From assembly GCA_035325905.1 (NCBI GenBank), contig DAOKYY010000002.1:100458-164457 (forward strand): DNA of 64,000 nucleotides, written 5' to 3'. This DNA comes from DYGX01 sp035325905. GTDB lineage: Bacteria; Chloroflexota; Anaerolineae; Aggregatilineales; Aggregatilineaceae. This document shows positions 1 to 8,138 of the stretch, in pieces. Each line of letters opens with the position of its first letter. Position 1 is the first letter of the stretch. The notes beneath the pieces are model-generated. The model did no database searches, was not told the origin of the DNA, and saw only the letters and a program-made list of their open reading frames with translations. Position numbers and translations under genes: made by a program.

Positions 1-1236
<1,236 letters not shown>

Positions 1237-1479
1237 TGCGATTTTCTTGCTCCATCGCGGGTACAGTTTTCAGCGCGCAAGTGCTTTCAATCACAGCCGG
1301 CTCGCGCCGTGTGCCGCGTCTATACACTCATCCTGCGTGGCATAGCACGGGCCGGGCGGTCCGCGAGAAGGCAGGCGGGCGGGAACACGTCAGCGCCCCT
1401 GGGCGCATGTCGCGTCGAGCCGATTATCGCGTTCATCGTCGCTCTCCCTCCCCTCTCTGGTTCTGCGATCACACACAAA
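1237..1479. other. Intergenic stretch upstream of leuS
   Basis: No convincing gene. Together with the hairpin and spacer up to 1626 it makes a gap of about 390 bases between leuS and the small ORF. Open frames here have no ribosome binding site and look like random high-GC frames. A separate leuS promoter could sit here, but I found no well-spaced -35/-10 pair. Confidence 0.5.
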
Positions 1480-1522
1480 CGGCCCAGCTCGCCCGGCTGT
1501 TCACCGGGTGCGGGCTGGGCCG
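1480..1522 (-). terminator. Terminator-like hairpin between the 45-codon ORF and leuS
   Basis: Outer 9-bp arms CGGCCCAGC (1480-1488) and GCTGGGCCG (1514-1522) enclose an inner CCCGG/CCGGG stem. Read on the minus strand, the hairpin is followed by GTTTGTGTGTG, a modest U-rich tail. It could end the small-ORF transcript or attenuate read-through into leuS. Confidence 0.55.
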
Positions 1523-1626
1523 ATCCCAGGCGCACCACGCGCGGACGCGCGGCGAACAGCCAGTCTTACGCTCGGCGGCTGCCTGTCCGCACGCGCCTTC
1601 GGTCCGGCGCGCTGGAGGGGTCCAGT

Positions 1627-1764
1627 TTACCGGTAGCGTCGCCGCGTTTCGTCGCGGGCGGGGACCGGAATGCGAGCAGGCTGGCGCGGGTGAAGCGCCT
1701 CGCGGAGCATGTCCATCAGCTCACGAAGTCGTTCGACGAGCGGGCGACGGTCGGGTTTTGCCAT
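1627..1764 (-). CDS. Small 45-aa basic protein downstream of the T-box
   Basis: A 45-codon ORF starting at ATG 1764 (MAKPDRRPLVERLRELMDML...), with GAGGA about 8 nt upstream as the ribosome binding site. An N-terminal leucine-rich amphipathic helix (LVERLRELMDMLREAL) is followed by an Arg/Pro-rich tail ending RRRYR. There is no membrane segment or signal peptide. It is the first ORF after the T-box terminator, about 100 nt downstream, so its expression should depend on uncharged tRNA-Leu if the riboswitch works. I do not recognise the family. It may be a real small protein or a leader ORF that feeds leuS translation or transcription. The good ribosome binding site and position favour a real gene. 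Confidence 0.55.
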   Translation of the reverse strand: MAKPDRRPLVERLRELMDMLREALHPRQPARIPVPARDETRRRYR

Positions 1765-1867
1765 CACGGTATCCTCAACTACCCTACCATTACGATTTCG
1801 AACGGGTTGTAGAGATTGTACACACAAACGTCACGGGTGGCGCCACTATCACGCGAAACGCGCCAAC

Positions 1868-1932
1868 AAAAAAGCCCCCTTCGCTATGCTCCCCTGTTGC
1901 CAGGGACGAAGAGGACTCCGTGGTACCACCCT
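1868..1932 (-). promoter_or_regulatory. T-box antiterminator and competing terminator of the leuS leader
   Basis: Read on the minus strand, the canonical T-box sequence AGGGTGGTACCACGG lies at 1932-1918. Its UGGN bulge is TGGT, able to pair with an ACCA tRNA end. It is followed by a terminator: CCTCTTCG (from 1914) pairs with CGAAGGGG, with an inner CCCTG/CAGGG stem, then CTTTTTT at 1874-1868. This is the expression platform of a transcriptional T-box riboswitch. Uncharged tRNA stabilises the antiterminator and allows read-through. The sensor half lies beyond the intervening tRNA gene. Confidence 0.93.
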
Positions 1933-1957
1933 GATTGATGGCCGGTTAAACGCTGAG

Positions 1958-2031
1958 TGGACCTGAAGGGGCTCGAACCCTTGACCTCCACAATGCCATT
2001 GTGGCGCTCTCCCATGCTGAGCTACAGGCCC
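1958..2031 (-). tRNA. tRNA-Ala(GGC)
   Basis: A 74-nt cloverleaf with every standard element. The acceptor GGGCCTG/CAGGTCC contains the G3:U70 alanine identity pair. U8 is present, the D arm is GCTC/GAGC with GG in the loop, and the anticodon stem is CCACA/TGTGG. The loop ATGGCAT gives anticodon GGC with the A32-U38 pair characteristic of bacterial tRNA-Ala(GGC). The T arm is AAGGG-TTCGAGC-CCCTT, and the discriminator is A73. CCA is not encoded. It has no promoter of its own that I can see. It sits inside the T-box leader, 25 nt upstream of the antiterminator, and would be co-transcribed with it. Confidence 0.97.
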
Positions 2032-2236
2032 ATCGGTGTGGCGTGCCATCCACTCATTGCGCGTAACGGGCGCGACCGGCGCCGCTTACTCGGTTCGGCG
2101 GCGCAGCTCCCGGACGAGTTCAGCCTGGGCGCTCGTCGGGGCGCGCTGCCGGGTTTGCACTGTCTCCGGCTCACTGTGACGATGGCTTACTACTTCCGTT
2201 CGATGCTGTTGGCACAGACAGATCAATTGTTAAGGT
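2032..2236 (-). promoter_or_regulatory. T-box Stem I sensor domain, leucine (CTC) specifier
   Basis: Minus-strand leader with canonical Stem I landmarks. The specifier loop has 5' side AGTAGTA (about 2194-2188) and 3' side GAACTCG (about 2121-2115), flanked by helices CGGA/TCCG and AGCC/GGCT. An AG-bulge and distal-loop block runs AGTGAGCCGG ... GTGCAAACCCGGC. Conserved linker sequence CCCGTTA...ATGAGTGG follows (about 2070-2050). The specifier triplet CTC at 2118-2116 is a Leu codon followed by a purine, as in known T-boxes, and matches leuS downstream. The sensor is followed directly by the tRNA-Ala gene instead of by the antiterminator. Confidence 0.9.
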
Positions 2237-2243
2237 GTCCCTC

Positions 2244-2272
2244 ATTCTAGCGGTGCGCCGGGGCGTTGTCAA
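2244..2272 (-). promoter_or_regulatory. Sigma-70 promoter of the T-box/tRNA-Ala/leuS leader
   Basis: Minus strand: perfect -35 TTGACA at 2272-2267, 17-nt spacer, -10 TAGAAT at 2249-2244. The predicted start is near 2237, just ahead of T-box Stem I. Confidence 0.88.
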
Positions 2273-2318
2273 GGCTGTTTTCGGGCGGGATGCCGTCGCG
2301 CGCCTGGTTGCGCCGCCG

Positions 2319-2334
2319 CTTATAACTCTATAAG
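2319..2334. repeat. Short perfect inverted repeat in a divergent intergenic region
   Basis: CTTATA-ACTC-TATAAG lies between the minus-strand leuS leader promoter and the plus-strand glycosyltransferase gene. It could be an operator or overlap a weak -10 for the plus-strand gene. The evidence is symmetry only. Confidence 0.35.
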
Positions 2335-2392
2335 ATCGCGCCAGGTTTTGCGCCGCGCCGCCAGCCCAATTTCCCCAAGCAGAGCGCCCTTG

Positions 2393-4006
2393 ATGGCACT
2401 GATCCCGTTTGACACCCGATCGACCAGGCCGCCCCGCGCGCTGGGGGGGGTCTTGCTCGTCGTCGCGGCGCTGGCGATCGCGCTGCGGGTGATGCCAGAG
2501 CCGCGCACGATCGACGATGCTTTCATCACCTTCCGCTATAGCCGCAATATCGTCGAGGGGCAGGGGTTCGTCTACAACCCCGGCCAGCGCACGCTGGGCA
2601 CGACCACGCCGCTCTACACGCTGCTGATGGCGGGGATCGGGTGGCTGACCGGCAGCGAGGCCTATCCCTGGTTTGCGCTCGTCGCCAACGCGCTGGCCGA
2701 CGCCGTTACCGCCGGGCTGCTAGCGCTGATCGCGTGGCGCGTGGCGGAGCGCGTGACGCTGGCCGCTGTGATCGGCGCGCTGTGGGCGGTCAGCCCAATG
2801 AGCGTCACGTTCGCGGTGGGCGGGATGGAAACAAGCGTGGCCGTGCTGTGGATGGTCGCAGCCTTCACCGCCTACCTCTACCGGCGCGACGGGTGGATGG
2901 CAGTTTTTGCTGCGCTGGGCGTGCTGACGCGTATCGACGCGTTGTTGTGGGTTGGCCCGCTGCTGCTCCATCACTGGCTGATATTCTGGCGCGCGCGCGC
3001 CGGGCCGGGTATCGGGTGGCTCCAGCGGGTCCCCTGGCGGGTCTGGACGCTGTTCGCCGCGCTGCTGATCCCCTGGCACCTCTTTAGCTGGCGCTATTTC
3101 GGCGTGCTCGTAACCAACTCGGCTGGGGCAAAGCGCCTGGTCTACGCGGTCGAGGACTGGCAGGCCCTGGCGCGGTTGTTGCAACATTACGCGACGCCGT
3201 TTCTGGAGCAGGACGCGCTTGGCGTGCCCGCGATCGTGGCCGGGATCGTGCTTTATCCGGGACTGGCGATGATCGGACTGTTCTACCTGGCGAAGCGGGT
3301 CCCGCGCCTGCTGCCGCTGGCGGTCTACCCCTGGATTTATCTGGCGGCGTTCAGCGTGATAAACCCGCAGATTTTTCGCTGGTATCTCGCGCCGCCGCTG
3401 CCCGCCTACTTTCTGTGCATCCTGGTTGGCGCCTGGGCGCTAATCGACGCCCTGACGCGCTCGCGGCGAGCCACACCGGCGCTGGCGCTGCTCGGCGCGG
3501 CGTGGCTTGCGTTTTCGCTCAACGCCTGGACGCTGCACCCCGATCACGGCCCGGACCGTCCCGCGCCTAAGATGGCGTGGCACAAAATCGAGCTGCTGTA
3601 CCAGCAGGTCGCGGAGGAGTTGCGCGCCGAGTACGGCGTGGACGATGCCACGCTCGTCGGCGCGGGCGATATTGGCGCGGTGGGCTATTTCAGCCGGGCG
3701 CGTATCCTGGACACCGTTGGGCTGGTGACTCCGGCAGTGACCGCCTATTACCCGGTTGACGCTGCGCTGATCGTGCCCGGCGGCAACTATGCCGTGCCGC
3801 CACAGTTGATCGTCGATTATCAGCCGGATTACCTGATCCTGATGGAAGCCTTTGTCCGCAATGGCCTGGCGAAAGACGCGCGCTTCACAGCGCGCTACAC
3901 GCAGGAGAAATTCATCCCGACCGATTTCTACGGGACCGGCATGATCCTCTACCGGCTGCGTGAGGATAACCCGGCCCTGGTCCAATCGGAGGGCGGCGCA
4001 CGCTGA
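2393..4006 (+). CDS. GT-C-fold polytopic membrane glycosyltransferase-like protein
   Basis: A 537-aa integral membrane protein with about ten hydrophobic segments, probably transferring sugar from a polyprenyl-phosphate donor on the outer face. After the first membrane segment, the loop TIDDAFITFRYSRNI...GFVYNPGQR matches the acidic DDA(Y/F)I.FRY...N...G.G.VYNPG signature. That signature is seen in GT-C proteins of the AftB/ArnT-like superfamily. The C-terminal soluble part (about residues 400-537) has GAGDIGAVGYFS and VDYQPDYLILME, common in these proteins. ATG 2393 (MALIPFDTR) is chosen because it places the first hydrophobic segment normally; an in-frame TTG at 2348 would add 15 residues. 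Substrate is unknown. Confidence 0.75.
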   Translation: MALIPFDTRSTRPPRALGGVLLVVAALAIALRVMPEPRTIDDAFITFRYSRNIVEGQGFVYNPGQRTLGTTTPLYTLLMAGIGWLTGSEAYPWFALVANALADAVTAGLLALIAWRVAERVTLAAVIGALWAVSPMSVTFAVGGMETSVAVLWMVAAFTAYLYRRDGWMAVFAALGVLTRIDALLWVGPLLLHHWLIFWRARAGPGIGWLQRVPWRVWTLFAALLIPWHLFSWRYFGVLVTNSAGAKRLVYAVEDWQALARLLQHYATPFLEQDALGVPAIVAGIVLYPGLAMIGLFYLAKRVPRLLPLAVYPWIYLAAFSVINPQIFRWYLAPPLPAYFLCILVGAWALIDALTRSRRATPALALLGAAWLAFSLNAWTLHPDHGPDRPAPKMAWHKIELLYQQVAEELRAEYGVDDATLVGAGDIGAVGYFSRARILDTVGLVTPAVTAYYPVDAALIVPGGNYAVPPQLIVDYQPDYLILMEAFVRNGLAKDARFTARYTQEKFIPTDFYGTGMILYRLREDNPALVQSEGGAR

Positions 4007-4035
4007 TTGTCGTGGTGGCGGACTTCCGATAAAAT
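4007..4035 (+). promoter_or_regulatory. Predicted promoter of the sugar permease operon
   Basis: TTGTCG at 4007-4012, 17-nt spacer, TAAAAT at 4030-4035. It lies just past the preceding stop codon and about 150 nt ahead of the MalF-like start. Confidence 0.5.
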
Positions 4036-4182
4036 CCGGGTACTTTGCGGGTCAAGTACCTTGCGGGCGCCGTTACGGAGAGCGCCACGCACACGCCGCG
4101 ATCCGGGCAGCCGGGACGCTTGCGCGGCGAAGGCAGGTTCCTGCGGTGATGCCAGCACGACGCGCTGTCAAGGACGAGTGGA

Positions 4183-6684
4183 ATGACCCTTACACTTTCG
4201 TCTAGCCCAGAAAAGCGCCAGACCGACGAGCACGCCCTGATCGCCGGGAAGCGCCGTCGCCGTTTTCGGGACGCGCTGACCGGCTATTTGTTCGTGCTGC
4301 CGGCGCTGCTCGCTACGCTGCTCTTTGGGCTGTGGCCGGTGATCTCCGGCTTTTATGAGAGCCTCAAATCCGGGTCGCCGATCACCAATCGCTATGTCGG
4401 CCTGGACAACTACGTGCGGTCGCTCGGCAGCCTGACCTACGTCCTGCTCTTCGGGCTGTCGCTGATTCTGCTCTATATGGGCTATCGGGTCTGGCGTGCG
4501 CTCTGGCTGGATCAGCGGCTCAGCGGCGCGACGCTGTGGCATTATCTGATTCCGGGCCTGCTCGGCGGGCTGGGCCTGATCATCCTGGTGTTTAACTTCG
4601 TCACCGGCTCACGCGCGTATGACTACCTGCCGCTGACCCTGAGTCTGCTGGCGATTGCGGGATACTTCATCGCCGAGTCGCTTCAGCGCCCGTCTACGCC
4701 CGAATCCCGGCGCGAGCTGGCCGAGTCGCTGGCGCTGATCGCGCTCGGCGGGCTGGTGTGGATCGCCGGGCGGCGTCTCGAGCTGGACGGCGCGCTGTCG
4801 CTGGCGCGGTGGGCCGCCATCCTGGCGGTGGCTGGCTATGCGCTGGCCCGCGTGCTGCCGCGCATGGGGCGCTTTGCCCACCTGCACTACGCCAGCGCGA
4901 CGCTGATGATCGGCCTGTTTATGCTGCTGGCGATCCTGCTGGCGCTCTTCACCGCCAGCGAGATGGAAGGCGATGTCGAGCAGGCGCAGGCGATCGCGGC
5001 CCGGATCTTCAACCAGCAGGTGTTGAATGCGCGCGTCGAGGTCCCGGCGGATGGCGCGGTGATCGCCGGGCTGGAGCCGCCCGACGACCTGATGGTGCAG
5101 GTCGAAGTGGGCGGCGAGACGATTGAAGCGCCGCTGGCGCCCGAAGCGTACGCCTCGCTATCCCCGGATCGTATTGGCGGGCTGGTGGCGGCGTTCGTCA
5201 ACAATCAGAAAGTGCAGGTGGTTTTGCCAGATGGCACGACCGCCGAAGGCGTGATCACCGGCCTTCCGATAGGTGAGAGCCTGCGGGTTGAGATCCCCGC
5301 CGAGGACGCGCGGATTCTGCGGCAGACTGAAATCTACAATGCGATGATGGTCGGCGAGAGCGTGATCCGCGTTAACGGCCGCACCGAGCCATTGAACAGG
5401 CAATTGCTCGCGGCGCTCGGCATTTTCGTCGGAATCGCGGCGATCTACACCATCAACCACGCGCGCCGCCAGCTTGAAGAAGAAGAGCAGCCGCGCGAGT
5501 ACCGCTGGCTGGGGCTGGGGCGGATCGCGCTTGGCGTTGCGATCGCGGTTTTGTTCTTCTACCTGCTCGGATCGGTCCAGCTCAGCCGGCAGGCGGCCAA
5601 CGCGATGCGCGCGCTGTCGCAGGACCAGTTCAAGCTGGCGTACACCTACGTCTACGACGCCGCGCCACCGGCGATTCTGCGCCCGGAGGCGCTCGCCGCG
5701 CGGCTGCTCTATTGGCCGCAGGTGTTCCTGATCGCGTCGGGCGCGCTGCTGATCGGCGTCGCCTATCAGGTCTGGCAGAGCGCGCAGAAGCGCGAGACCA
5801 AGCTCGGCTTCGGGTTGACGATTATGCTGGCGGTGCTGTTGATGGTCGGCGGCTGGCTGACGATCAGCGAGCTACCGCGCACGATCGCGCTAGGCGGACG
5901 TGAGGCGGACGACACGTTCGACGCGCTGGTTCGCACCGCGATGTACTCAGTCGGCACAGTCCCGATCCAGCTGGCGCTGGGCCTGTTCCTGGCGTATTTG
6001 CTGTTCTCCGAAGTCGATTGGGGCAAGTCGCTGTTCCGCGTGATCTACTTCATGCCTTATATCGCGCCCAGCGTGGCGACCGCGACGGTGTTCATCGTTA
6101 TCTTCAAGCTGGACGACACCAGCCTCGCCAACCAGGTGCTGCGCTTCTTTGGGCTGGAGCCGGTGACGTGGCTCAAGGAGCCAGCGGGGATCTTCCGCCT
6201 GATGTATAAGAACATCCTGGGCGGCGATCCGCTCAATATCCCCAGCGCGCTCCAGGGGCCGAGCCTGGCGCTGACGACCGTGATTCTGTACAACATCTGG
6301 GTTTTCGCCGGGTACAACGCGGTGATCTTCCTGGCGGGGTTGGGCGCGATCCCCGGCGAGCTATATGAAGCCGCCGAGGTGGATGGGGCGGGGCGCTGGT
6401 CGCGCTTCCGCAACATTACCCTGCCGCTGCTGTCGCCGACGACGTTTTTCCTGTCGATGCTGTCCATCATCGGCACGTTCAAAGCCTTCACGCACATCTA
6501 CGTGCTGCGCGACCAGGCCGCCGGTAAAGAGATCGATACGATGAGCGTGCACATCTTCCAGCAGCTGTACGCCGCCAACGATCCGGGGTACGCCGCGGCG
6601 CTGGCCTTTGTGCTGTTCGCGGTGATTCTGGTGCTGACGCTGGTCCAGAACCGGCTGGCAAGGGAGCAGGTCTTCTATGGCTAG
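4183..6684 (+). CDS. MalF-type ABC sugar transporter permease with a very large internal insertion
   Basis: An inner-membrane permease of a binding-protein-dependent carbohydrate importer. ATG 4183 is preceded by AAGGA. The N-terminus has the usual first membrane helix (YLFVLPALLATLLFGLWPVI) and the GLDNYVRSL segment. At about residue 575 the normal family sequence resumes (TAMYSVGTVPIQLALGLFLAYLL). The coupling (EAA) loop EAAEVDGAGRWSRFRNITLPLLSP follows near residue 727. Between them lies an insertion of about 500 residues. It has several extra membrane helices and a soluble beta-rich segment (about 290-410, repeated VEVGGETIEAP-like strands). Total 833 aa against roughly 300 for most MalF-like permeases and 514 for E. 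coli MalF. It overlaps the MalG-type gene by 8 nt. No solute-binding or ATPase gene is in the window. Confidence 0.88.
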   Translation: MTLTLSSSPEKRQTDEHALIAGKRRRRFRDALTGYLFVLPALLATLLFGLWPVISGFYESLKSGSPITNRYVGLDNYVRSLGSLTYVLLFGLSLILLYMGYRVWRALWLDQRLSGATLWHYLIPGLLGGLGLIILVFNFVTGSRAYDYLPLTLSLLAIAGYFIAESLQRPSTPESRRELAESLALIALGGLVWIAGRRLELDGALSLARWAAILAVAGYALARVLPRMGRFAHLHYASATLMIGLFMLLAILLALFTASEMEGDVEQAQAIAARIFNQQVLNARVEVPADGAVIAGLEPPDDLMVQVEVGGETIEAPLAPEAYASLSPDRIGGLVAAFVNNQKVQVVLPDGTTAEGVITGLPIGESLRVEIPAEDARILRQTEIYNAMMVGESVIRVNGRTEPLNRQLLAALGIFVGIAAIYTINHARRQLEEEEQPREYRWLGLGRIALGVAIAVLFFYLLGSVQLSRQAANAMRALSQDQFKLAYTYVYDAAPPAILRPEALAARLLYWPQVFLIASGALLIGVAYQVWQSAQKRETKLGFGLTIMLAVLLMVGGWLTISELPRTIALGGREADDTFDALVRTAMYSVGTVPIQLALGLFLAYLLFSEVDWGKSLFRVIYFMPYIAPSVATATVFIVIFKLDDTSLANQVLRFFGLEPVTWLKEPAGIFRLMYKNILGGDPLNIPSALQGPSLALTTVILYNIWVFAGYNAVIFLAGLGAIPGELYEAAEVDGAGRWSRFRNITLPLLSPTTFFLSMLSIIGTFKAFTHIYVLRDQAAGKEIDTMSVHIFQQLYAANDPGYAAALAFVLFAVILVLTLVQNRLAREQVFYG

Positions 6685-7996
6685 CACAACCACCTCCACC
6701 GCGCGGGCGCAGTCCGGCGAGGCGCGCGACGCCGCCCGCACCGCGACCCCTGGCCGCCAGCCGATCGTGATCCGGCCCTTCCGCATCTTCGTCTACGTGC
6801 TGCTGACGGTCGGCGCGCTGATCTTCGTGCTGCCTTTTTTCTGGATGGTCAGCACGTCGCTGCAAAGCGTGGGCGACATCACGCGCGGGCGCGCGTTTCC
6901 GACCAGCAACATCCTGAGCGTGACCGAAGTGACCGAGACCGAGCTGAACCGTACCTTGCAGGATTTGCTTGACTCGGGCGAGTTTCCGAGCTACTTGAAG
7001 GGCGTGCGCGGCCAGATCGAGAGCAGCAACCGGCAGCGCCAGCTGACGGTCGACCAATACCTGCGCACCCAGCGGTACGGCTACGCCGAGCTGCGGATCA
7101 GGAATGAGATCCCCGGCCTGAAGAACCTCTGGCCGTTTGACAAGCGGTATGTCGTGGTCGGCGGGCTGGCGCATTACATCGAGGCGTGGGACGAGTCGAA
7201 TTTTTCGGAATACTTCTTCAACAGCGTGCAGATCGCCGCGCTGACGATCATCGGGCAGACGGTGACTTCGGTGCTGGCGGCCTACGCCTTCGCGCGGATC
7301 GAGTTTCCGGGGCGGAATCTGCTGTTCAGCCTGTTCCTCGCCACCATTTTCATCCCAACGATGGTCGTCCTGATCCCGAATCGCAAGACCGTCACCGAGT
7401 TCCACAACTTCTTCGTGGAGGATTTTCCGGCCAAGCAGGATGCCTGGGGCCTGACTGGCGCCCGGCGCGCAGTCGCGGAGCCGCTGTACGACGTGGTAGA
7501 CGCGCTGGGCCTGGAGAACTTCCTCGGCCTCGGCGACGCGCTGACGGTCGACGGCCCGATTGTCTGGCCGTGGATGGACAACTGGCCCGCGCTGGTCGTG
7601 CCGTTTCTCGCCAGCACGTTCAGTATCTTCCTGCTGCGCCAGTTCTTCATGCAGATTCCCGAAGACCTATGGGACGCGGCCCGGATCGACGGGGCCGGGC
7701 ACCTGCGCTACCTGTTCCTGATCGTCCTGCCGATCTCGCGCGCGGCGCTGGTCACGACGATTCTGTTCACCTTCATCGGGACGTGGAACGCGCTCGAATG
7801 GCCGATCCTGGTGACATTCACCGACAAATGGCGGCCCATTTCTTACGGCCTGTACGCTTTCAAGACCGAGGCCGGGTCTGACCTGAACCTGCTGATGGCC
7901 GGGTCGGTGATTACCCTCGTGCCGGTGCTGGTTCTGTACCTATTCGCGCAGCGCCAATTCACCGAAGGGATCGCGACCACCGGCCTGAAGGGCTGA
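6677..7996 (+). CDS. MalG-type ABC sugar transporter permease with two insertions
   Basis: Partner permease of the preceding MalF-like protein, its ATG lying 8 nt inside that gene. Recognisable blocks are the first helix with LPFFWMVSTSLQS (about residues 45-65) and YFFNSVQIAALTIIGQTVTSV (about 175-195). LAAYAFARIEFPGRNLLFSLFLATIFIPTMVVLIP follows, then the EAA loop EDLWDAARIDGAGHLRYLFLIVLPISR near residue 330. At 439 aa it is about 150 longer than the usual 280-300. Extra sequence sits after the first helix (about 75-165) and after IPTMVVLIP (about 235-300), both on the extracytoplasmic side by topology. The enlarged pair probably co-evolved. The transported sugar cannot be read from sequence. 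Confidence 0.88.
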   Translation: MASTTTSTARAQSGEARDAARTATPGRQPIVIRPFRIFVYVLLTVGALIFVLPFFWMVSTSLQSVGDITRGRAFPTSNILSVTEVTETELNRTLQDLLDSGEFPSYLKGVRGQIESSNRQRQLTVDQYLRTQRYGYAELRIRNEIPGLKNLWPFDKRYVVVGGLAHYIEAWDESNFSEYFFNSVQIAALTIIGQTVTSVLAAYAFARIEFPGRNLLFSLFLATIFIPTMVVLIPNRKTVTEFHNFFVEDFPAKQDAWGLTGARRAVAEPLYDVVDALGLENFLGLGDALTVDGPIVWPWMDNWPALVVPFLASTFSIFLLRQFFMQIPEDLWDAARIDGAGHLRYLFLIVLPISRAALVTTILFTFIGTWNALEWPILVTFTDKWRPISYGLYAFKTEAGSDLNLLMAGSVITLVPVLVLYLFAQRQFTEGIATTGLKG

Positions 7997-8022
7997 CTCC
8001 CAATCGCGTGTCTTCGGACTCC

Positions 8023-8041
8023 AGAGGCGGCCCCTCTTTTG
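8023..8041 (+). terminator. Weak terminator after the MalG-type gene
   Basis: AGAGG-CGGCC-CCTCT followed by TTTT. The stem is short, so termination is probably partial. Confidence 0.4.
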
Positions 8042-8138
8042 CGCGCGACAGCAGCAGCTTCTAGCACAACCGCCGGCTGGTCAGTACAATCGCGGCCTGC
8101 ACGGTTGGCGATGGTTGGGTGAGTTGTCCCACGCGATC

